Part shown: in pieces, positions 6,899-13,270 of the stretch
Layout of the letters: every line of letters starts with the position of its first letter
How positions within the stretch are numbered: the first letter of the stretch is position 1
Assembly: GCA_910587785.1 (NCBI GenBank)
Contig: CAJUOA010000067.1
Coordinates: forward strand, 1 to 18,711
Reading direction: 5' to 3'
Origin: an uncultured Oscillospiraceae bacterium
GTDB lineage: Bacteria > Bacillota > Clostridia > Oscillospirales > Oscillospiraceae
DNA: 18,711 bases
Notes under the pieces: model-generated
Seen by the model: the letters and a program-made list of their open reading frames with translations, nothing else
Database searches by the model: none
Told to the model about the DNA's origin: nothing
Made by a program: the position numbers and the translations under genes

Positions 6899-9223
6899 CT
6901 ATTGCCGCGCCCGGGCGATCAGCTCCTGCGCCTTTTGATCTACGGTGACCTCCCCCATGTTCTCCCTGTTCCAGGCATCCAGCCGGGAGGCCAGGTCCAG
7001 GACTCCCGCCCGGTAGACCTCGCTGTCCTCCTCATACCGCGCCAGCAGGTCAAAAGCCTTTTGCCAGGCAGCGGAGTCCGAGGACACATAGTCCACATAT
7101 TTCTCCGCCATCTCCATCCCCTGCGCCAGCCGGTCCGTCTTCAGGTAGTACTCCGCCAGATAGAGCGGGACCACATTGGAGTCCAGCTGCGCCAGCCGCA
7201 GGGCATACGCATCCGCCTGGCGGCGCACCTCGCTGTCCGCCCCGGCGTCCGCGCCGCGGATCACATAGGCCAGCATATGGTCCGCCCACTCAAAGCGGTC
7301 CAGGCGGACGGCCTTCTGCAAATTGGACAGGTCCTCCCTCTGGCGGGACAGGCCCTGAGCCGCCATGTTGCAGCTGAGCAAAAGGCCGAAAACGGCCAGC
7401 AGCCCGCAGATCCCCAGCAGCAGCCCGGACCTGACGCCCTCCCGCTTCATCCACGGGGCCGGGAGCGCACCGCCGCAGGTAAGGTTGATGGCGGCGAACA
7501 CCCCAAATGCCGCAGGCAGATAGGGGTAGGCGGAGAACACCACCTCCACCGCGCCGTGGGCGGCCATAAAGACCAGGGCCGCGCCCAGCGCGGGGGCCAG
7601 CGGCTCCCGCCGCCCCCGCCAGACCGCCGCCGCCGACAGGACCAGCAGTCCGAGAAACAATACGAGCCCGGCGAGCCCGGTCTCCGCCAGGGTCTGGATG
7701 TAGTGGTTGTGGGCGTACTTGGTCAGGTAGTGGAAGGACTGGACGCTCTTCACGCCGTTTTCGTACACACCAAGCCCCATGCCAATCAGTGGACTGCGGC
7801 GAAACAGCTTCAGGCCGTCCTCGAAGAAGACCAGGCGCTGGATGGCGTTCTGGTTGGCGAACAGGCCCTGGAGCCGGTTCGCGGCGAACTCCGGCAAAAG
7901 GCGGTAGCCCAGAGGGACTTTGCCGGAACCGGCCTCCCCCGTATAGGCCGCCGCCTCCACACAGACGGGCGCTTCCGCGGAAAAGCTGAAATAGACCACC
8001 GTGCTGTCCTCCGGGACGGTGAAGGATGCCTGATCCAGCGGGCCGCGGTACAGCACCGTGCTCGTGTGCATCATGGTCTCCGCGCGGTTCTGGCTCTCGA
8101 TTAGCACAGACGCCCGTCCATCCGCCCGGGAAGAGACCGTATAGCTCCCCGGCTTCGGATAGACCGAGCGGCGCAGGGCCTCTCCGGGCTGGAGCGTCAC
8201 GCTCCCGGTCAGCAGACATGCGGCGGCAAAAAAGACGGCCAGACCCGCCAGGATGCCTCCGGCCAGAGCGAACACCGCCTTCCGCTTCTCAGCCAGCCGG
8301 GCGGCAAGCCGCTGTCCCGGCCGGTCCAGCAGGCACAAAGCCGCCGCGCCCCCCGCCAGACACAGCAGGGGCGTCAGCCGCACACCGCTCCACGCGGTCA
8401 GCGAGGTGCGGGAGATCGGAAAGACGGCCAGGACCGTCAGCACGAAGGTCTCCAGCATCAGCAGGAGCAGTCCTGTCCGGCGCTCCGGACGCTCCAGCAC
8501 CAGGATGGCCAGGAATCCCAATACGATGGTCAGGCAGGCGCCGATGCTGAAGGCCAGCACAAAAGAGAGGGCGCTGGCGAAGAGGCACACCAGATGCGCT
8601 GTGCGCGCCCTCCTCCCCTCCGCGGAAACAGCCAGACCCAGGCTCAGCAAAACGCCGGTCCCCGCGACCCCCGCGAATACATTGGGGTTCATGAAGAGGG
8701 AGGTCATACGCGTCCCCTCCTCCACCGCGGTCAAATGGGTATAGTCCGGCGTGAACCGGCTGAGGAGCGCCAGCACCGGCGTGCTGATCCACCGGGTGGA
8801 CAGCAGGTCCACGCTCACCAGCCCCGCGGCGGCGGAAAAGCCCTCCAGCACGCACGCGGCCTGCCGGCCAGGGTCCCGGCCCCCTGTGAAGGCTGTCAGC
8901 AGCAGCGCCATGCAAAAGGCGATCAGGACCTTCAGAAATTCGTACAGCGCAAACTTGCCGGAGACCGCGTACAGATTGGACAGGCCGTCCATGAGCACCA
9001 CCAGCCCCAGCGCCAGGATGGGGGGCCGGAGACGGTCTCTCAGCTTTCCGTAAAACAGGAACGCGGCAGACAAGGTCAAAAAAATCAGCACGATGGCAGT
9101 ATTTTTTACCGTGGCGGCGGAGCTGAGGCAGACTGTCAGAAAAAACAGCGCCGCTGACAAGAGCAGCGCCAGGTCCCGCCCGGCCGTCCGGACCGCTGCG
9201 GGAAGCGGGAGCTTTGGAGCCAT
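6899..9223 (-). CDS. O-antigen ligase/polymerase-like membrane protein (Wzy_C family)
   Basis: A 774-residue multi-spanning membrane protein. Members of this superfamily polymerise lipid-linked oligosaccharides, ligate them to an acceptor, or glycosylate proteins outside the membrane. Many hydrophobic helices fill residues 15-335. A soluble insert of about 90 residues (340-430, with PKPGSYTVSSRADGRAS and FTVPEDSTVVYFSFSAE) looks like a small beta-sandwich. The conserved core follows: SPLIGMGLGVYENG, then AHNHYIQTLAETGLAG with His505 and His507, then more helices. The last 150 residues are a helical TPR-like tail. It is longer than simple ligases because of insert and tail. GAGGTG lies seven nt before the ATG. 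It sits between the secreted protein and the priming transferase. Polymerase, ligase and protein O-oligosaccharyltransferase roles cannot be separated from sequence alone. Confidence 0.9.
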   Translation of the reverse strand: MAPKLPLPAAVRTAGRDLALLLSAALFFLTVCLSSAATVKNTAIVLIFLTLSAAFLFYGKLRDRLRPPILALGLVVLMDGLSNLYAVSGKFALYEFLKVLIAFCMALLLTAFTGGRDPGRQAACVLEGFSAAAGLVSVDLLSTRWISTPVLALLSRFTPDYTHLTAVEEGTRMTSLFMNPNVFAGVAGTGVLLSLGLAVSAEGRRARTAHLVCLFASALSFVLAFSIGACLTIVLGFLAILVLERPERRTGLLLLMLETFVLTVLAVFPISRTSLTAWSGVRLTPLLCLAGGAAALCLLDRPGQRLAARLAEKRKAVFALAGGILAGLAVFFAAACLLTGSVTLQPGEALRRSVYPKPGSYTVSSRADGRASVLIESQNRAETMMHTSTVLYRGPLDQASFTVPEDSTVVYFSFSAEAPVCVEAAAYTGEAGSGKVPLGYRLLPEFAANRLQGLFANQNAIQRLVFFEDGLKLFRRSPLIGMGLGVYENGVKSVQSFHYLTKYAHNHYIQTLAETGLAGLVLFLGLLVLSAAAVWRGRREPLAPALGAALVFMAAHGAVEVVFSAYPYLPAAFGVFAAINLTCGGALPAPWMKREGVRSGLLLGICGLLAVFGLLLSCNMAAQGLSRQREDLSNLQKAVRLDRFEWADHMLAYVIRGADAGADSEVRRQADAYALRLAQLDSNVVPLYLAEYYLKTDRLAQGMEMAEKYVDYVSSDSAAWQKAFDLLARYEEDSEVYRAGVLDLASRLDAWNRENMGEVTVDQKAQELIARARQ

Positions 9224-9246
9224 GATAGATCACCTCGTCTTGTTTT

Positions 9247-9312
9247 CCTTCTCAGGGCCCTCCCCGCCTGTGCGCAAAGGGTCCTGAGAAGGAGGGGGCC
9301 GAAGCCCCCTCC
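9247..9312 (-). terminator. Stable UUCG hairpin and overlapping inverted repeat between two operon genes
   Basis: In the minus direction GGAGGGGGC-TTCG-GCCCCCTCC (9312-9291) forms a 9-bp stem with a UUCG tetraloop 34 nt after the secreted-protein stop. The T-tract after it is weak (TTCTC). Its 3' edge overlaps a second inverted repeat, CCTTCTCAGG (9247-9256) with CCTGAGAAGG (9283-9292). This may be a partial terminator, a processing site or an mRNA stabiliser that lowers expression of downstream genes relative to the secreted protein. Confidence 0.55.
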
Positions 9313-9346
9313 CCTGTCTGCGTCCCGTTCCGGGGCGCGGGGTCTG

Positions 9347-10195
9347 TTAGTTCAGGACGACCTTGATGGAGCCGGTGACGGTCAGGTTGACCTGGAGCTT
9401 GCCAAGGGTGATGCTCCAAGTGAGCTCCACCTCGGTGCTGTCAGCCTTCACGGCGTTCACGCCGCCCACTTCCCCGGCAGTGTACTGCACGGGGACTTCC
9501 ACATCAATGCCGCCGGGGACATCCTCGGGGGCGATGACCTTGCCGCCGGCGGTCACGGGGACGCTGATGGTGCCGTCCTCGTTCTTCACGGGCTCGACCT
9601 TCACCTCAGCGCCGCCGGCCAGCTCGGCCAGAGTGGCGTTGACCGCAACAGCGGCCACGGAGTTGCCCAGGGAAACGGGATTGCCGGTGGTCTCGATCAG
9701 CTTGGCCAGCTGAGCCGCAGGAGCGGACACAGCGCCGGTGGTCTCGGCCACGATGGCAACGACGTCGCCCTCCTTGGCCTGGCCCACCAGGGCCTCAACA
9801 GCCGCCTCGGAGACCGCCACGGGAGCGGTGCTGTCCTCGACCTGGATGGTCGCGGTCACGACGGTCTGGCCGTTCTCATTGGTCTCGGTCTTCACGTTGT
9901 CGATGGTCTCCACCACGACGGCATCGGGCTCCACAGGCTTGGCGGGAGTGGAGGGCGTGGTGTCCGCAGGCACGTCATCAACGATGGGATCGTCGTCAAC
10001 GATGGGGGGCACGGGATCGGGATCGGGAGTGGGATCGGGATCCGGATCGGTATCGGGATCGTTGGTATAGTAGGCGTTATTTACGGAATCACCCTGAGCA
10101 GCGTTCGTGTCCGCAGCCACAGCCAGAGCCGTGGCAGGGAGCATGGTGAGCGCCAGGGCGAGCGCCACCAGCTTGGTGATGGGTTGCTTTTTCAT
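9347..10195 (-). CDS. Secreted protein with Asp/Pro linker, function unknown
   Basis: A 282-residue exported protein. The signal peptide is MKKQPITKLVALALALTM followed by an ALA-type cleavage region near residue 25. A low-complexity linker follows (NDPDTDPDPDPTPDPDPVPP, then acidic and Pro/Thr-rich sequence to about residue 90). The remaining 190 residues are a Val/Ala-rich beta-type domain (VVTATIQVED, PVTAGGKVIAPEDVP, ELTWSITLGKLQVNLTV) resembling domains of S-layer-type surface proteins of clostridia; no catalytic motif is seen. There is no LPXTG anchor or transmembrane tail. I chose the second ATG (10195): AGGAG abuts the first ATG (10207) with no space, whereas it lies 12 nt from the second. 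It sits inside the glycan operon just before the ligase-like gene, so it could be a glycan acceptor, a wall-binding protein or a structural surface protein. Confidence 0.8.
   Translation of the reverse strand: MKKQPITKLVALALALTMLPATALAVAADTNAAQGDSVNNAYYTNDPDTDPDPDPTPDPDPVPPIVDDDPIVDDVPADTTPSTPAKPVEPDAVVVETIDNVKTETNENGQTVVTATIQVEDSTAPVAVSEAAVEALVGQAKEGDVVAIVAETTGAVSAPAAQLAKLIETTGNPVSLGNSVAAVAVNATLAELAGGAEVKVEPVKNEDGTISVPVTAGGKVIAPEDVPGGIDVEVPVQYTAGEVGGVNAVKADSTEVELTWSITLGKLQVNLTVTGSIKVVLN
10011..10062 (-). repeat. Degenerate GGGATC hexamer repeat encoding Asp-Pro
   Basis: The plus strand shows an array of GGGATC, GGGAGT and GGATCC-type hexamers, which on the coding strand encode alternating Asp-Pro. 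Codon choice is very uniform, so unit gain or loss by slippage would keep the frame and change only linker length. Confidence 0.75.
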
Positions 10196-10485
10196 GTTGC
10201 GTTGCATCTCCTATTGAATCGTTTTGTGTGCGGCCGCCGGGACTTGCTCCCGCTGGCCGCTATATGCTTCACCCCTGGCGGAGTGCGCCTGCCGCAAACT
10301 GCCTCTCAGGAGGGCGCTGGGCCCTGCCCGCAAGCTTTCACCTCCTTTCAGGTCGTTTCACAGCTCTGCCGGCGGACGGGCCCTGCCGGGGGATTCGCCA
10401 AGTAAAAAAGGACATTCGAGCCGCGGATACGCACGGCCTGCGGTCCCGGCTGGATGCCGCGCAGGTCCATAGCGCCCGACTCGTG
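10196..10485 (-). other. Long G+C-rich structured leader between ABC ATPase and secreted protein
   Basis: About 280 bp precede the secreted-protein gene. In the minus direction there is a C/T-rich stretch with six T (near 10404-10409) after a GCCGTG/CGCGGC hairpin, then CCGGC/GCCGG and other stems. Nearest the gene is GCGGCC...GGCCGC enclosing GGGA-GCAAG-TCCC (about 10228-10258). A strong Shine-Dalgarno, AAAGGAGGTG, stands seven nt before a TTG (10333) that opens a 40-codon Arg/Ala/Gly-rich frame ending at TAG 10213-10211, just before the secreted-protein ribosome-binding site. Whether that frame is translated is unclear. No known riboswitch class is recognised and no clear promoter is visible. 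Confidence 0.4.
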
Positions 10486-11283
10486 TTATGATGGCGGAGC
10501 GCCGCCGGCCTGCGGGGCCGTCAGAGCCTCTGCCTGCTCCAGTGTCAGGTCCTTATCTAAGTACCTCTGGTACAGTCCGCACAGGGACTGCGCGCCGCCA
10601 AAGGCGATCTGCCGCCCCTTGTCCAGCCAGAGGACCTTGTCGCAAAGCTCCTCCACTTGCCGGACGGAGTGGCTGACCAGGATCGTCGTGGCGCCTCCCG
10701 CGATGATCTCCCGCATCTTCGCCTCGCTCTTTTTGCGAAAGGCGCCGTCTCCTACGGAGAGCACCTCGTCCAAAATCAGGATATCCGGCTGAACCAGGGA
10801 GGCGATGGAGAAGGCCAGCCGGGACTTCATGCCGGATGACAGCTGCTTGAAAGGGCGGTCCTGGAAATCCTTGAGCTCCGCAAAGTCGATGATGCTGTCA
10901 TAGGTCTCGTCCATGAACCGGCGGGTATAGCCCAACATGGCCCCCCGCAGGTACGAGTTCTCCCGCACCGTCAAGTCCCCGTCAAAGCCGCTGGCCAGCT
11001 CCAGCAGGGCGGCGATACTCCCCTGCCGCTTCACCTTTCCCTTCGTCGGCTCCATGATGCCAGCCACCGCCTTGAGCAGCGTGGACTTCCCGGCCCCATT
11101 CGTGCCGATGATTCCCAGCATCTCCCCCCTCTCCAGGGAGAAGGTGATATCCCGGTCCGCCCAGAACTCCCGCACGTGGTAGTCGCCTTTCAGCTTCCGC
11201 ATCACGTACTCCTTCAGGCCGATGTCCTTGAAGTCCCCGGTCATGTAGCGGATGGATACGTTTTTTACCTCTAATACTGCCAT
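10486..11283 (-). CDS. ABC transporter ATPase for polysaccharide/teichoic acid export
   Basis: A 265-residue ATP-binding subunit of the Wzt/TagH/KpsT family that powers export of a lipid-linked polymer through the ABC-2 permease. The family-typical N-terminal segment FKDIGLKEYVMRKLKG precedes Walker A GTNGAGKST (60-68). The signature is LSSGM (148-152) rather than LSGGQ, which is usual for this family. Walker B is ILILDE (Asp172, Glu173), the D-loop is SVGD and the switch histidine is His205. The protein stops about 40 residues after the nucleotide-binding domain, so it lacks the C-terminal carbohydrate-binding domain of long Wzt proteins; substrate choice must lie elsewhere. GGAGG lies five nt before the ATG. 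Its permease partner is two genes upstream in the same operon, separated by the acyltransferase. Confidence 0.94.
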   Translation of the reverse strand: MAVLEVKNVSIRYMTGDFKDIGLKEYVMRKLKGDYHVREFWADRDITFSLERGEMLGIIGTNGAGKSTLLKAVAGIMEPTKGKVKRQGSIAALLELASGFDGDLTVRENSYLRGAMLGYTRRFMDETYDSIIDFAELKDFQDRPFKQLSSGMKSRLAFSIASLVQPDILILDEVLSVGDGAFRKKSEAKMREIIAGGATTILVSHSVRQVEELCDKVLWLDKGRQIAFGGAQSLCGLYQRYLDKDLTLEQAEALTAPQAGGAPPS

Positions 11284-11295
11284 GGATACCTCCGG

Positions 11296-11352
11296 TTAGA
11301 CGTGGTACAGGAATCCGGTCCGGGTCATATATCCCTTGAGTCCAATGTCCTC
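11296..11352 (-). other. Out-of-frame coding remnant between acyltransferase and ABC ATPase
   Basis: In a frame one base off the acyltransferase, 18 codons read EDIGLKGYMTRTGFLYHV and stop at TAA 11298-11296, 12 nt before the ABC ATPase ATG with GGAGG between. Removing one G from the G8 run at 11355-11362 joins this segment to the acyltransferase frame. It also resembles the ATPase's own segment KDIGLKEYVMRKLKGDYHV in order and spacing. It is therefore either the true acyltransferase C-terminus or a scrap of a duplicated ATPase 5' end. Confidence 0.45.
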
Positions 11353-12451
11353 AAGCCCCCCCCGCATTATGTAGCCTATCTTTGCATAAGCACTTCGCGC
11401 GGGCCTGGTTTTCGCAAAAACTGCCAGTTTTCAAAAAAGCCATGCCCTTTGAGAAGAGTAATTCTAACGCAAATACCGCCATGAGCGATAATGCAAAATA
11501 CAGATAAATGCCCGGTCCACTTTTGTAGGGGAGGTAATCTCCCAAAATAATAAACGGAATCCTATGCAAGAAATACAATCCGGAAAGATGCCGCCCGCAA
11601 TAGATCAGTATGGGGTTCCGGATATTGAATTTCATCGTAAGAAAGATGACACACAGAGTAAAAAGCAACATGGTAATCATATACACGATCCCGCTGGATG
11701 GATTCCAGAACTTGTGAGCTACGATGTATGCAAGCCCTGTAAGTATAGCTGTCACCCAGTAGTTACCGCTTTTTGACATGAAACTCTCGATCTTGTCCTT
11801 GTAGAGAAAGAACCACATGCCCATGGGATAGCATAGAATTGTATTGTACCAGTAAGCCCCTTTCCCTGCACATCGCAAGAACAGTATAAAAGCCACGGCA
11901 CCTACAGTTACCCGCGCCACCGTCATCGCATTAAGCTCTTTTTTATGCATCACAAGCCATGTGATCGACCAAAGTCCCAATATCACAAAGATGTACCAAT
12001 TGTCATTTCCTGCACTTTCCCAAGCAATAAGCGAAAAAACAAATCCTTTTAGCGTATACGTTTTTCCTCGGATCAGTTGAACAAGTAGCAGAATTAGTAC
12101 AACGCAGTCAAAAGTCAACAAGGTAGACAGGATGCGTTTATGCGGCATATTCCGAACATATTCTTCGCCTCTCTGCTTTATATTTAAAGCGATTCCATAC
12201 CCGGAATAAAAGAGGAAGCATGTGACCACTGCCTGCCCCATTGCAACCCACACTCTTCGATAAAGTATGTCCAACGGTGCTGTAAAGGGATCAACATATT
12301 TGATAAAATGTGCCGCAAAAATTAAGAGAATGAACACCCCACGAACGGCGTCGGTACTCACTTTTGTGAGATAATTGCTATTGAATCCGCGCAGATAGGG
12401 CTTCCCTCCAATCAAGCAAAGCAGTGCAATGGCAAGGACATAGATGATCAC
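11351..12451 (-). CDS. Membrane acyltransferase (acyltransferase 3 family)
   Basis: A 366-residue protein with about ten membrane helices. The early motif STDAVRGVFILLIFAAHF matches the R-G-x10-H arrangement of acyltransferase-3 enzymes, where the histidine is essential; FLFYSGYGI and NDNWYIFVILGLW follow. Such enzymes use a cytoplasmic acyl donor to O-acetylate or otherwise acylate sugars outside the membrane, so it probably decorates the exported polymer. Translation starts at GTG (12451) with AGGAG eight nt upstream; the stop of the permease gene overlaps that Shine-Dalgarno region. The last 20 or so residues (CENQARAKCLCKDRLHNAGGA) look unlike a natural end and follow a G8 tract whose length fixes the frame. 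DNA here is more A+T-rich than in the ATPase gene next to it. Confidence 0.85.
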   Translation of the reverse strand: MIIYVLAIALLCLIGGKPYLRGFNSNYLTKVSTDAVRGVFILLIFAAHFIKYVDPFTAPLDILYRRVWVAMGQAVVTCFLFYSGYGIALNIKQRGEEYVRNMPHKRILSTLLTFDCVVLILLLVQLIRGKTYTLKGFVFSLIAWESAGNDNWYIFVILGLWSITWLVMHKKELNAMTVARVTVGAVAFILFLRCAGKGAYWYNTILCYPMGMWFFLYKDKIESFMSKSGNYWVTAILTGLAYIVAHKFWNPSSGIVYMITMLLFTLCVIFLTMKFNIRNPILIYCGRHLSGLYFLHRIPFIILGDYLPYKSGPGIYLYFALSLMAVFALELLFSKGMAFLKTGSFCENQARAKCLCKDRLHNAGGA

Positions 12452-12463
12452 ATCTCACACTCC

Positions 12464-13219
12464 TTATACATAATATAAGAATCGGGCATTATACTTTTTG
12501 TACATCCAGCACCCGATACCCACTACGATAATCACATCCGCCGTCATCAACAGATGGAACCAGATCGTGGGAATCGTCGCTTCAATGACGATTTTGCGAA
12601 AATAGCGTATAAACAGATAGATCGGATTTAACAGGAATAGACACTGCACATTGTAGCTGTAGCCGTCAATCGTATAGAAAATGGCGGACATGTACATCAG
12701 CAGCATGGTAAAGACCGACCACAGATACTGAATATCCCTGAAAAAGACGAACAACGCGGATAGGATCAGTCCTACGCCGATGTTGAACAGCACCAGGCAG
12801 GCGACAGGATAGAGCAGCAGGACAAATTTCCAGGTGAACGTGATCCCGTCCAGAATACAGAACAGAAAGAACACGCAGAGGGTCAGGCCAAAGTTGATGA
12901 GCGTTTGCACGTTCTTCGAGAGCAGGAAGAGATACTTTGGGACGTTCACCTTTGTGAAAATGCCTGCGTTGCTCATAAGGGAGGTCATCCCCTGCCCGGT
13001 GGACTCGTTGAAGCAGGAGAAAATCAGGTTGCCGCAGAAGAGGTAGGTCGTGTAGTGGGGGGTGGTGCGTCCGAAGAACTGGGTGAATACCATTTTCATG
13101 ACCAACAGCGTCAGCAGCGGGGATAGGACGCTCCAGGCCATACCCAGGACCGTGCGTTTGTACTTCTTTTTGAAGTCACGTTTGACCAGTTCTTCGAAGA
13201 GAAATTGGTGGTGCAACAA
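12464..13219 (-). CDS. ABC-2 type permease for polysaccharide/teichoic acid export
   Basis: A membrane subunit of the TagG/Wzm/KpsM family with six predicted helices, forming the channel for the exported polymer together with the ATPase encoded downstream. The N-terminal amphipathic region FEELVKRDFKKKYKRTVLGMAWSV is characteristic; later features are NPIYLFIRYFRKIV and a C-terminal KKYNARFLYYV. Length (about 251-255) is normal. The start is uncertain: the first usual start is TTG 13219, but the strong GGAGGAGGG lies about 18 nt away from it and 8 nt from ATA (13231), followed by ATT. The next upstream ATG (13244 region) is one base out of frame. It starts about 40-50 bp after the GT2/CDP-glycerol gene. 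Confidence 0.93.
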   Translation of the reverse strand: MLHHQFLFEELVKRDFKKKYKRTVLGMAWSVLSPLLTLLVMKMVFTQFFGRTTPHYTTYLFCGNLIFSCFNESTGQGMTSLMSNAGIFTKVNVPKYLFLLSKNVQTLINFGLTLCVFFLFCILDGITFTWKFVLLLYPVACLVLFNIGVGLILSALFVFFRDIQYLWSVFTMLLMYMSAIFYTIDGYSYNVQCLFLLNPIYLFIRYFRKIVIEATIPTIWFHLLMTADVIIVVGIGCWMYKKYNARFLYYV

Positions 13220-13270
13220 TTTTTGAATTATGGTAGAATCCCTCCTCCATTGTGCTGGCCTGGCAGCCTG

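Noticed and set aside
6902..8104. 400-codon plus-strand frame opposite the O-antigen ligase-like gene
   Set aside because: Antisense shadow in G+C-rich DNA, rich in Gln/Arg/His/Pro, with no ribosome-binding site or known domain.
10224..10491. Overlapping plus-strand frames in the leader of the secreted protein
   Set aside because: Three frames are open at once, which is expected in G+C-rich noncoding DNA, and none has a ribosome-binding site or family.
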